IMG/VR virus record: IMGVR_UViG_3300030103_003222
Location: 18,762 to 82,761 of that record
Strand: one strand, 5' to 3'
Origin: a virus
DNA: 64,000 nucleotides
This document shows, in pieces, positions 15,609 through 25,100 of the stretch; position 1 is the stretch's first letter; each line of letters starts with the position of its first letter. The notes under the pieces are model-generated. The model was not told the origin of the DNA. It searched no databases and was given only the letters and a program-made list of their open reading frames with translations. The position numbers and the translations under genes are program-made.

Positions 15609-15950
15609 GTGGTTAGCGACATCCTCGATGACCTCTTTAACGCAGCAGCGAAAGACATGGCCGACCCCAAAGTGCAGTCTGAACTCCAGCAGTTCGTCAA
15701 GGAGCACGATGGAAACTACCGTCGTGCCGTTGAGCAGCAGGAACTGGGGATGGACGGTATCAACCGCAACGAGTCGGGCGATTATGAGCAGCGTGGACGC
15801 AAACCGGAGGAGAGCGTTCTTAACGCAGCGCTGGGTAGGGTCGATAAGCGGATGCTGACGGAGTCTCCTGACCTCGTCAAGCAAAAACTCACAGTCAGTG
15901 CAGGTAATGTCACTCTTGACAAGAAGGCGTATCGAAGGGAGGTGGAGTGA
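15609..15950 (+). CDS. Small head-tail joining region protein
   Basis: 113 residues, charged and helical at both ends, no recognised motif. GTG 15609 is preceded by GAGGTGGG, which starts at the upstream stop. The end overlaps the next gene as TGATG. In tailed viruses this slot usually holds head completion or neck proteins; that is the working guess. Confidence 0.6.
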   Translation: MVSDILDDLFNAAAKDMADPKVQSELQQFVKEHDGNYRRAVEQQELGMDGINRNESGDYEQRGRKPEESVLNAALGRVDKRMLTESPDLVKQKLTVSAGNVTLDKKAYRREVE

Positions 15951-16396
15951 TGGTCGCAACGTGGACTGAAGGCCTCGATGTAGTCATCGCTGTGCTGGAG
16001 GATTGGAACCGCGCCAACACGAGCAACATCAAGCCGGTCATTGCTGACATCGCCACCGTCAACCCTGAGCGTGGGAAGCGCCTCGACATGAAAAAGTCGG
16101 ACTACGTCATGTGCTACGAGACGGCGCACAACGAAGAAGCGCCTGAATTGCTCTATGACTTCGTCACGACGCGCATCAACATCACTGTTGACATGCGCAC
16201 GATGCGTGGGCGTAAGCACATGCAAGCGATGGAAAACGAGGTGCGTCGCCTCATTCACACCAAGCGCAAGGGCGACGGAGTGTCGTTCGACCGCTTGGTT
16301 TTCAAAACGCGGACAGACCTGTCTGACCGCACCAAGAGCCTATTCCGCATGACCTTTCAAATCGAGGTTGTTATATTCGCGGAACTCGTGCCATAA
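15950..16396 (+). CDS. Probable tail terminator or neck protein
   Basis: 148 residues from ATG 15950 (GTG 15947 is in frame). The pattern (VVIAVLEDWN at the N-terminus, a central strand LYDFVTTRINITVDMRT, a helix HMQAMENEVRRLIH, and terminal strands LFRMTFQIEVVIF) is that of small alpha/beta tail-completion proteins. Location immediately before the tail-tube gene supports tail terminator. The GAGGTGGAGTG before the start lies inside the upstream gene. Confidence 0.5.
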   Translation: MVATWTEGLDVVIAVLEDWNRANTSNIKPVIADIATVNPERGKRLDMKKSDYVMCYETAHNEEAPELLYDFVTTRINITVDMRTMRGRKHMQAMENEVRRLIHTKRKGDGVSFDRLVFKTRTDLSDRTKSLFRMTFQIEVVIFAELVP

Positions 16397-16407
16397 GGTG
16401 AGCCAAC

Positions 16408-18366
16408 ATGCCGTCGACTGTCTACAAGGGTGACTTGACCGAGGTGTCCTTCGGACACGAGACTGCACTTCGGTTGGACCACGACTACGCTGGCTCCTTC
16501 GGTTTCCAACTCACGACCGTGACCGCTGCCGACGAAACGTCGGTCATTACGTTGTCCAACGGGGCATCCGGCACGCCCGTCAACGGCGGTATTCTCAAAG
16601 TGCCCATCGGTATGCTGGTCGGTGTCAAGGTCAGCATTATTGGCGGTGGGAACTTCACTGACGACAATGGGCGACTCTTCACGGTCATCGCTCAGACCAA
16701 GAACACGTTCACGGTGACGCCTGCTCTCAATGAAGCCAACTTGACATCCAGCGCTGCCGGCGATGCGCTCATCTTCCACTCGCTTGCGATGCCCAGCGTT
16801 GACGTGAACTCCGGGCACAACGACAACGCAAATGCTTCGACAGAGCGTTCGCTGCTCGACCAATTCGTCGGTCTGACGGCTACTGTGACGTTGCCCGAGA
16901 CGAAGGTGGACCTCAAGCGCTATCACGTCGTTGGCCTTGGCCGCGACGTCGCTGTGCAGGTGCCGGGTCGTTTCGTCAACCAAGGTGGCTCGTTTGAGGT
17001 CAACATGCATAACCCACGCTGGCTCTATTACTGCCTCGGTATGGAGTCTGTGGACGTCGGCACGACGTATGACGCATTGTGCGACAACAACAACTACACG
17101 TTGAATGGCGCCATCAAGGCGGGTGCGACGGTCATCACCTTTGCTGGCACTGGCACTCCTGATTTCGCCAGCGTCTCTTCTCCCGTTGGAGCGGGTGATT
17201 ACGTTATCATCAAAGACACGACTTCTGCTGACATCATCACGTATCGAGAGGCTGACAGTGGGAAGAAGTTCGGTGATGCCGGCACCGCCATCAACGATTA
17301 CTTCGACACCACCGAAACGAGTGAAATCCGCCGTATCGTGGCCATCACTGGGTCCAACAAAATCTTCCTTGACGGCGCTCTGCTCTTCCCCCATGCCACG
17401 GGTAAGTCGATTCGCTTTGCTCGCTTCAACAGCGATTCTACGCAGGGAAGTCCCGACCGTGCCAGCACGGGCGCGTTGACCAACGGTGTGACCCGTCTGC
17501 TCTATTCCCGCTCTCATGTGCCATCTTTCGCCATGGAGGTCAGCATCCGACGCCGCGATAGCGATGGTGGTGACGGTGCTGGCGTGACGGACGGGGTATC
17601 GGAAACCGACGTGACTGACGAAGCCGTTGACGGTGGGAGCACCGACAACAAGCAATTGACGCGTGTGTTCCGTGGCTGCAAGGTCAAGGACTTCTCGCTC
17701 ACGGCTGATACAGACGCCGCGCTGCGGCTCAACGTCAACTTTGACTCGACGCTCTGCTACACGGACACTGGGCGGCTTGAGGCGTCCAACAAGGGCGACC
17801 GCTACGACACTCACCGCATGTTTGAGGACACGGCCAACACCGACGCCAAGCGCAAGGAGAGCGGCATCGCTCCGGGCACGCAGAAGCCCTTCATGTTCTA
17901 TAACGGGACCGTCACCTTTGCCGGTCGCCGCATTGGGCAGGTTGTCTCTTTCACACTCAACGGTAGCACGGGTGTGCAGCAGTTCTACACCATCAACGGT
18001 GCGGCTGTGACCGACGCTGCAACCGACCAAACGCCGTTCGCTGGTTCGCGCAACGCCTCGTTGTCTGTTGAGGGCAAGACCGAATACAGCATGGACATGG
18101 AAATCATCGTGGAAGACCCAGTCTTCTACCACGAGATGCGCCGCGCAGTCGGCCGCGACCCAACGACCGCTGACATGATTCGCCTGTCTTTCACCAAACC
18201 CGGCACGGCAAGCGGGCGTGAGTCGCTGGACATCATGCTGGACGACTATTACATCACGGAAGCGGGTCTGCCGATTCCTGAAGACAAGGGACCAATCCGT
18301 GCACCACTCAAGGTGCTACCCAAGGCCATTCGCGTGGTATCGACGGACACGCTCTTCCACTGCTGA
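16408..18366 (+). CDS. Major tail tube protein
   Basis: 652 residues, beta-rich, ending in LPKAIRVVSTDTLFH, typical of tube proteins that polymerise into the tail shaft. It is larger than the usual 150-400 residues. The core may be residues about 150-230 and 420-650, with a Gly/Thr/Asp-rich insertion, probably surface-exposed, from about 230 to 400. The next genes (tail chaperones, tape measure) confirm the tail setting. ATG 16408 follows AAGGTGAGCCAAC. No sheath gene is visible next to it, which points to a siphovirus-like non-contractile tail. Confidence 0.7.
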   Translation: MPSTVYKGDLTEVSFGHETALRLDHDYAGSFGFQLTTVTAADETSVITLSNGASGTPVNGGILKVPIGMLVGVKVSIIGGGNFTDDNGRLFTVIAQTKNTFTVTPALNEANLTSSAAGDALIFHSLAMPSVDVNSGHNDNANASTERSLLDQFVGLTATVTLPETKVDLKRYHVVGLGRDVAVQVPGRFVNQGGSFEVNMHNPRWLYYCLGMESVDVGTTYDALCDNNNYTLNGAIKAGATVITFAGTGTPDFASVSSPVGAGDYVIIKDTTSADIITYREADSGKKFGDAGTAINDYFDTTETSEIRRIVAITGSNKIFLDGALLFPHATGKSIRFARFNSDSTQGSPDRASTGALTNGVTRLLYSRSHVPSFAMEVSIRRRDSDGGDGAGVTDGVSETDVTDEAVDGGSTDNKQLTRVFRGCKVKDFSLTADTDAALRLNVNFDSTLCYTDTGRLEASNKGDRYDTHRMFEDTANTDAKRKESGIAPGTQKPFMFYNGTVTFAGRRIGQVVSFTLNGSTGVQQFYTINGAAVTDAATDQTPFAGSRNASLSVEGKTEYSMDMEIIVEDPVFYHEMRRAVGRDPTTADMIRLSFTKPGTASGRESLDIMLDDYYITEAGLPIPEDKGPIRAPLKVLPKAIRVVSTDTLFHC

Positions 18367-18375
18367 GGTGACAAC

Positions 18376-18906
18376 ATGACCGACCGATTGACTGCTTTCC
18401 ATTACCGCCGCAAGACCCCTGTTGATTACGCGCACTGGTTTGCGGAGCACATCGGGGTGGAGGGTATCGTCCTCGACAGGGTGCCTCGTGAGAAGGAGCG
18501 CATCGAAGACCTTGTGTTGACCCTGACCGCCCCGCACGAGTCGGAGATTCAGCCGACCACTGAGTCGAATGACCCGGAGAACATCCCCGACACCGAGGTT
18601 GAAGACATCCCCAACAGCGAGGACTTTCCCGCTGAACTTTCCTACGATGCCATGACGCTTGTTGAACTCCGCGAAGAGTGCAAGCGCCGTGGTCTTCCCT
18701 ACTACGGCACCAAGGCTGAGATTGCTCTCCGCCTAAAGCGTGACGATGAAGGGATTGAAGAGTCCACACCGACGCCGGAGGCCCCCGATGAAGAATCGGC
18801 TGCCGAGGAAGAAGTGGACGCCCCCGCTGATGAAGCGGCTGCGACCGAGGTGGAGATGAATGAAGACAGTGAGCGACAAGACCAAACTGCTGAGACAGAA
18901 GAATGA
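18376..18906 (+). CDS. SAP-domain protein with long acidic tail
   Basis: 176 residues. Residues about 90-125 (YDAMTLVELREECKRRGLP, then TKAEIALRLKR) are a clear SAP motif, a helix-loop-helix found in DNA-binding and virion proteins. The last 50 residues are almost all Glu, Asp, Ala, Pro and Thr. ATG follows TGAGGTGACAAC at the previous stop. The 3' end overlaps the next gene by 47 bases and contains that gene's ribosome-binding site. It shares its plan (HeH/SAP plus acidic tail) with 12794-13198. Confidence 0.65.
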   Translation: MTDRLTAFHYRRKTPVDYAHWFAEHIGVEGIVLDRVPREKERIEDLVLTLTAPHESEIQPTTESNDPENIPDTEVEDIPNSEDFPAELSYDAMTLVELREECKRRGLPYYGTKAEIALRLKRDDEGIEESTPTPEAPDEESAAEEEVDAPADEAAATEVEMNEDSERQDQTAETEE

Positions 18907-19231
18907 GAAGATGCACGAGATTCCTGTAGACCCCGATGACCCAAATGTGGTCATGCGGGTGTGGGTCAGGGACATCTCATTCTTTGACATGCAGCAGGCC
19001 GCTCAAGCCATGCTCGATTTCGAGTCTGACGGTTCATTCAACATCAACCTCGCCGCCTACTGGCGCCACGCTTTCACGCACTGGATTGTCCGCTCTGAAC
19101 CGGAGATGACCAGCAGCGAACTGCTTGACCTCAGAGGCGACATCGGCCAGCGCATTTCGTCGCTGCTACCTTCGCCCAACGCGCTTGCGGAGGCGATTCA
19201 GGGAGATTTTACGCAAGGCGACAGTCAGTGA
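18860..19231 (+). CDS. Tail assembly chaperone, first frame
   Basis: 123 residues. A small helical protein located between tail-tube and tape-measure genes, where tail assembly chaperones (lambda gpG-like) lie. ATG 18860 has GAGGTGG seven bases upstream, inside the SAP gene, so the long overlap is probably genuine; ATG 18911 is an alternative. The stop (19229-19231) overlaps the GTG start of the next gene, which is in the -1 frame. This is the arrangement that produces a G-GT fusion in many tailed phages. Confidence 0.65.
   Translation: MKTVSDKTKLLRQKNEKMHEIPVDPDDPNVVMRVWVRDISFFDMQQAAQAMLDFESDGSFNINLAAYWRHAFTHWIVRSEPEMTSSELLDLRGDIGQRISSLLPSPNALAEAIQGDFTQGDSQ
19207..19213 (+). other. Possible -1 ribosomal slippage site
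   Basis: The first chaperone frame reads GAT TTT ACG here; TTT can re-pair with TTT one base back. Reading on in the -1 frame passes TAC GCA AGG CGA CAG TCA without a stop and joins the second chaperone frame. It is not a canonical heptamer, so confidence is low. Confidence 0.3.
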
Positions 19232-19503
19232 TTGAGGCCTTCCTCAGTCGAAAGACGGTCGCCACTGCAGAAGACATGCAGATGCAATTGGAATTGTGGG
19301 CCTACATCATCGCCAAACACTACGGTATATCGTTGAAGGAAGTGCATGAGATGAGTCCTGAGACGTTCCAGCAGTCGTTGACTTGGGCCTTCGTTGGAAG
19401 GAGTCAAGAGGAAAAGGACATGAAGAGGCAGCGCCAAGAAGCAAACAGCGGGGGCCGTGAGACGGTCAGCCTCGACTATGATTGGCTCAGTGAGGACTTC
19501 TGA
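19228..19503 (+). CDS. Tail assembly chaperone, second frame
   Basis: 91 residues (LWAYIIAKHYGISLKEVHEM is the most regular helix). It may be made as a separate protein from GTG 19228, for which AAGGCGA is a weak ribosome-binding site, or as the C-terminal half of a -1 frameshift product with the preceding frame. Length and position match the T part of lambda GT. Its stop overlaps the tape measure ATG (TGATG). Confidence 0.6.
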   Translation: MIEAFLSRKTVATAEDMQMQLELWAYIIAKHYGISLKEVHEMSPETFQQSLTWAFVGRSQEEKDMKRQRQEANSGGRETVSLDYDWLSEDF

Positions 19504-20840
19504 TGGTGGGACTTTCAGCGATTGCCAGCCTTGGGGCCAGCGTAGGTGCGCTTGGCGGTGCTCTGAGCAGTGCCTCATCTCTACTCGCGGGTATTGGGCA
19601 AAGCGTGAAAAAAGCGGGGCAGGCAATTAAGCAATCATTTGGCGAGGCAAAGGACTTCATCATCGAAAAGTTTGAGGGCATCAAGACGTGGTGGCAGGAC
19701 AACGTCGTGCCAATTTGGCAGACACTGTCTGACGCGGCTATGCCCATCATTCAGTCTGTCGTTGACTTCTTCACCACTACGTTCGGCTCAGGTTTTGATT
19801 TACTTAAGGCAGCATGGGAATCAGTCACCGGAGTGCTTAGCGTCACATGGAATGCTGTTGTCCAGCCCCTCATCGAACTCTTCACTGGTTCATTCACGGG
19901 CGGCATGGCGCTGCTGCAGGGTGATTTCAGCGGTGCGATGGAGGCAGTAAAGGGCATTTGGGACAACGTCGTGATGCCGCTTATCCAGCCGTTTGTTGAC
20001 TCGTTCAAGACAGGTTTGGCTCTCGTTAAGGGTGACTGGGATGGCGTCATTACGGGCCTCAAGGCCGTGTGGGATGGCACCATCGGTCCCTTGGTCAGTG
20101 CGTTTGTCGACCCGTTCCTGAACGCTCTGAGCAGCATTCGTGAGCGATGGAGTGAGATGACTAAAACCATGCGTGAGCGGTTCGGTTTTATTGACGCCAT
20201 CTTCACCAAACTGGAAGAGTTCAAGGCCAAGTTCGACTTCATTCGCGACAACTGGTCACTCATCATAAACGCCATGAAAACGCGTTTTGAGAAGTTCATT
20301 GAACCCCTCAAGGACAAACTCGCAGGGCCTGTTGAGAAACTGAAAGACAAGATGGAGATTGTCAAAACGCGCTTCAGCGAACTCAAGACCAGCATGGAAG
20401 ATTTTCGAGATACGCTTGTGGATGCCTTTGAGACTCACATTCAACCGAAGTTCGAGAAACTCAAGGAACTGATTGACGACATCAAAACGGGTTATGACAA
20501 CATCAAGGGCTTTGTTGGCGATACCAAGGACAACATCTTGGGAAGAAGCGAAGGGGGTGGCGGCGGATTCTCTGCTGGAGGTGTCGCTTCAGGGCCAACA
20601 AGTGGCTACACTGCTACACTTCACGGCACAGAAGCCATCGTTCCTCTACCGAACGGGAGGTCCATTCCAGTGGAAATGAAGGGTGATGCCGCAGGTTCGC
20701 AGACGTTCAACATCACCGTCAACGCCAGCGGCATCACAGACCGCAGCGACAAACGCCAGTTGGCGCGTGAAATTGGCAACATGTTGCAGCAAGAAGTCGC
20801 CCGTGCCGTGGGCGGTAGCACCACACGAGGGAGGTTCTGA
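19503..20840 (+). CDS. Tape measure protein (short)
   Basis: 445 residues. The N-terminus is Ala/Gly/Ser-rich and hydrophobic; the middle has Trp-containing helical repeats (VVPIWQTLSDAAMPIIQ, WNAVVQPLIELF, WDNVVMPLIQPF, WDGTIGPLVSAF) spaced regularly, followed by amphipathic helices. The end (GVASGPTSGYTATLHGTEA, then VPLPNGRSIPVEM) is the conserved C-terminus of many tape measure proteins. At about 0.15 nm per residue it predicts a tail near 65 nm. ATG overlaps the previous stop. Confidence 0.85.
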   Translation: MVGLSAIASLGASVGALGGALSSASSLLAGIGQSVKKAGQAIKQSFGEAKDFIIEKFEGIKTWWQDNVVPIWQTLSDAAMPIIQSVVDFFTTTFGSGFDLLKAAWESVTGVLSVTWNAVVQPLIELFTGSFTGGMALLQGDFSGAMEAVKGIWDNVVMPLIQPFVDSFKTGLALVKGDWDGVITGLKAVWDGTIGPLVSAFVDPFLNALSSIRERWSEMTKTMRERFGFIDAIFTKLEEFKAKFDFIRDNWSLIINAMKTRFEKFIEPLKDKLAGPVEKLKDKMEIVKTRFSELKTSMEDFRDTLVDAFETHIQPKFEKLKELIDDIKTGYDNIKGFVGDTKDNILGRSEGGGGGFSAGGVASGPTSGYTATLHGTEAIVPLPNGRSIPVEMKGDAAGSQTFNITVNASGITDRSDKRQLAREIGNMLQQEVARAVGGSTTRGRF

Positions 20841-20842
20841 AC

Positions 20843-22102
20843 ATGAATCAACCAGTGCGTATTCTGTTCAGCAATCAGAAGAAGATGGACGAGCACTATC
20901 CCGGTGGAATGGAACTCATGGCGACGTCCATTCAGATGGACGTTGAGCGGAAGTTCAACCCAATTCCCATTCCGCTTGGGGGTGGCGCTCGATTCGGCAT
21001 TGACATGAACAGCGTCAACAGTGCCATTCAGATTGAGGGCGTTCTGACTGACGATGACCCAGCAGGGCGCACCGTTAGTGGAACCAAAGCCGTGGCTGAA
21101 ATTGACGTTGCATTCGACTCTTCAAGCAAGGTCGCGGTTGGTGCCCTACAGGCCGTCACAACATCGAATTATGCTTCTGCAAAAGGCATTGGAATCAGCG
21201 TAGGTGGAGTGGAGTGGAGAATCTTCCTCAGCGAAACACATGGCTCCGCCAGCATTGGTGACGTCAGTTTCGAGTCACTCACTCTTGGAACGTCTGCACG
21301 CACAGCAAACGTGCGTATTTTCGTTAGTTCAGGCCCAACATACGCCACTGCCCCGCAGGTAGCAACGGCTATTGCATCCGCCATCAACAACACAACTCAA
21401 AGCGGTTGGGAAATGCCCTTCACTGCCTCAGTTCTGACGTCAAAACTCAAACCGTCTGTGGGTGCCACGCTTGTCTCAATTGAATACGACGAAGTCGGGA
21501 GCGCTGGAAACGACGCCGTCCTCTCTCAATCTTCGTTGACTTCCCGAGCCTTGGGTTCGCCTTTTAAGTTTCAGAGCAGAGACTTTAGCGGCGGTCGAGA
21601 CAAGTCCAGTGCTTTTGCCCGCTCTGCTGGTGACAAACTGCAGGACCTCTACGGTATCGTCCACAATACGCAGAAGCCCGGCTCTTCTATCGTCGCTGGT
21701 GCGGCTATTGGAGCCGGTGCTGCTGCCTTGACAGTCGCTACTGGTGGGGCTGCGGCTATTGCTGGTGCAGCCTTATTCGGTAGTAGTGCGGGTTATTTGG
21801 CGGGTGGAGGACTGGCTCTTTTCGTAGATGGCGACTACCCCAGTCAACTCATCATTCCGTATAATTCGATGCTTACGGCAGACAGCGGTGAACTGTATTC
21901 GGTGCGCCATCTTCGTCTTGCTCTTGGGCTTGGGAAGAGAAGAGAAGACAAATTGTCAACGACAAACACGAGCACGAAGCAAAATGATGGAGACGACATT
22001 GCCATCCGTGGGGGTATCAAGAGCCTGACGTTGGGCCATCAGGCGGGTGAAACCATTTACTCCTTCCGTATGACCTACCTGCCCGTCAACATTCTACTGT
22101 GA
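20843..22102 (+). CDS. Baseplate or distal-tail protein with hydrophobic segment
   Basis: 419 residues following the tape measure, where distal-tail proteins lie. The N-terminus (VRILFSNQKKMDEHYPGG) and C-terminus (FRMTYLPVNILL) are beta-like. Residues about 279-325 are an unusual Ala/Gly-rich hydrophobic stretch (GAAIGAGAAALTVATGGAA) long enough to cross a membrane. That could be a fusion or pore element at the tail tip, or a buried packing segment. The start is backed by GGGAGGTTCTGAAC. Confidence 0.6.
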   Translation: MNQPVRILFSNQKKMDEHYPGGMELMATSIQMDVERKFNPIPIPLGGGARFGIDMNSVNSAIQIEGVLTDDDPAGRTVSGTKAVAEIDVAFDSSSKVAVGALQAVTTSNYASAKGIGISVGGVEWRIFLSETHGSASIGDVSFESLTLGTSARTANVRIFVSSGPTYATAPQVATAIASAINNTTQSGWEMPFTASVLTSKLKPSVGATLVSIEYDEVGSAGNDAVLSQSSLTSRALGSPFKFQSRDFSGGRDKSSAFARSAGDKLQDLYGIVHNTQKPGSSIVAGAAIGAGAAALTVATGGAAAIAGAALFGSSAGYLAGGGLALFVDGDYPSQLIIPYNSMLTADSGELYSVRHLRLALGLGKRREDKLSTTNTSTKQNDGDDIAIRGGIKSLTLGHQAGETIYSFRMTYLPVNILL

Positions 22103-22111
22103 GGTGATACC

Positions 22112-25100
22112 GTGCCCATCATGCTCCAGTCCAATCACGCGCTGTTGTTTGACGGCGTGACGGATTCGGTCATCATCCCACAGGGGCGCAACAGCCGGGT
22201 CGGGGAGAAGTCAGAGCAGGGCGACATCGTTTCGACCAACCTGCTTGGTGAAGACCTCAGCGGAGAACGGGGGCAAGGGCTGATTGGCGACTTGTTCGAC
22301 CGAGGCTTCGCGATTGAGGCGTGGGTCACGCCTGACTGTGGTGGACGTGTTGTGCAGAAAGACGGTCAGTTTCTCCTAAGCGTTGGTGACGTCGACACGC
22401 CCGGACCAGCGGTGTTTGAACTCAACGTGGTAAGCGATGTTGGGCTTGAGAAGGTCATTCTCCGAACAGCCGTGGAGACAACTGCTGGTTATGACGGCAC
22501 CGTCTATCCTGTCAACACGTTTGGTGGAGTTGACGATGCCTTCAATCGCTTCAACAGTGATGATGATGGCACCGCGCTGACGTTGTCGCAGCGTCCGCTT
22601 TTGCATCTCGTCGCTGGTGTTCGTGAGGGCAAGGTTGTGCTTTTCGTCAACGGTGTGTTGATGGCCTCGCAGGAATTGTCACAGGAGTTTGTGCTCAACA
22701 GCAGCAACGAGCCAGTCTTCATCGGCGGACACGGCGGGCAGTTTCGCGGCATTATCGAATCGCTGCACATCTCATCAGCGTTTTCTGATGAGATGACGAC
22801 CCGCAGTGCACCATTGGTCAGTAGTAGAACGGCCTGTTTGATGCGCTTTGAAGAGCCGATTTCGCCTATCAGCGGCACCTATACGTTCAGCAGCATCGGT
22901 AGTTCCAGCGGTCTTTCAACGCTCAACATCGGCACCACAACGGCTGCCTCATTGGCCAGTGCTCTGACAGGAAAGACACAGACATCAGGCACGGTTGATT
23001 TCACCAAGACCCCCTATTCGACAGGTGACTACAGCGTCGTTGACTTCACGACTTCACCGGGCACAAAGCGCACGCACCTTGTCCCCCATGTGCCGTTTAA
23101 CCTCCTCATCAATCCCGGTGCTGTCAAGCGCAGCACCATGAAGCCGAACCAATCTCCGCCTGAGCGCGTCCGGCTGCTCTCAATCGACCTCGGTGCTGGC
23201 ACAGCACTGGTCAGTAGCGTCCACCTCGATTTCGTCAACAGCACGCACGACAGTCGCGATGTCCCGTCGCTGCATGACGGATTGCGACCAGTGCTTCACA
23301 GCCGTAGTTCTGCGACGGGCGATGATTACTTCGTCGTCATCACTGGTGACAGCCTCATTGAAAACGGCTCAGGGCGCCCCTATCAGCCGCCTCATTTTTC
23401 CACTCAGATTGTCGACCGCACAGGTCAGATGGTGCTCGATGAGGGGCATTTCGAGCAACACGGTATTGTGTATTCCGACCGCATGGCCACGACAGCAAGT
23501 GACAGCGACAACCCGTTCGCTGTGACGTGGCCGAGCACGCTTGACGCGTCGTTTCAAGTCGGGCACAGCGGACGCCACACGCTAAACCACGTCCAAGGGC
23601 ACCACTACCTACGTCAGATGGCCGACCCGCAAGAGGAGATTCTCGACCAGCGTATTGACGCCGCCGATGTGCTGACGTTGATTTATGACGCAGCATCGAA
23701 GGGCATTGACAAGCAGTTCCCGATGAACTCACGCGTCGACTATTACCGCGAACTGGGCACTCTACCACTTCTCACCGTCGTTTCTTCTTCCACCGCCTAT
23801 GAGGAGGTGGATAACGGTTTGACGGGCGCATCTCGCGACCTTATCGCCATCGGTGGGCTAAGCGGAGGGTTGAGGTTTGACCCTTCGCCGTTCTTCCTCA
23901 AAGGCCCTGTGCCCGAAGATTACGCGAACGTCGATGCCGAACTGCGCAAGCATCACTTGAGGCCATCAGCGACTTCGCGTATTGCGGTGTTGGAGGTCAG
24001 CGGTCTGTCGAGTTACGGCATGTCCCCATACGTTGAGATTCACTATAACGCCATTGACCTCACTGGCGCGAGCATGGGCAAGACAGCGCCTATGCTGATG
24101 GTGGAGAAGACTATACCAGCGGCCAACACGTTGCTCTCAGGTTCGACGTATGTGCTTGACGTCATCGAAACTGCGTTGTCATCAGGCGCTACGTTGCACG
24201 CTCCCGGTGGCGTCATTTCCTTTGGCGCACCAAGTGACAGCGCGATGTCCCAGTTCTTTGCTTCAAATACTCTGATGGGTGACAACAGCGAAGGTTTCGA
24301 GAGTGACGATGAATTGGATGAGCGGTTCACGCCTCAAAATTACTCGACCATCGTTGCCAATCAACCGCGTAAGCCACCTCAAAACATCGCTGCATCGCAC
24401 ACCACAGCAACCCATGAGTCGCAGTTCAACAGGCTTGTGATACAGCAAATCGACGCCCCAACCGAGACGTTCACCAATCGTCGTGCTGTCCACACTGACC
24501 ACACCTCTCCAAGCAACGGTCAGTTCGACGTTGGGCGCACAGCAAGCGCGAGCAACGTGCACGAGATGTTCGACATCATCGACAACCACGCTGTGCTCTC
24601 TCCAAACGTCAAAGCGCGGTATTTCGTTCAGCCCTCAAATCGCACGCGCACGCGACAACTGACGTATGCCCGTGGCGCTTTCACTCGTCCTGACGACTTC
24701 AACGTGGCCAAGGTCATGTTGCTTATGTCCCCCATGCGACTCCGCTCTGTCGCTGAAGATGAGAGCGATGAGGGTAGCCGCGCCACCATTGTTCGCTGCG
24801 TGGGTATGAACGCTGACGCGATGACCCGTGATGTCAGTGAGATTGGCTCAGGTAGCCCCAACTCGCATGTCGTCAAGGAAATTGAGCCAAACGCACCCGT
24901 CGTCACTGTGACGCTCGGTGGGGTTGGTCAAGGAGCCTATGACACCAAACCTACGTTCGACCCAAGCCCAATGGCTCGTCTGCCCTACAGCACGAGGCGT
25001 GGTTATTCGGTGTATGCGACTTCGGCTCGTGTTGATTTGAGCGCTTCGCCACAGAACTTCCTGAACGTCGTGGCGCTCAACAACGACACAGACGACCTCA

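Noticed and set aside
16357-18132. 591-residue antisense frame under the tail tube gene
   Set aside because: Shadow frame; no start signal, low-quality composition, inside a clear + strand operon.
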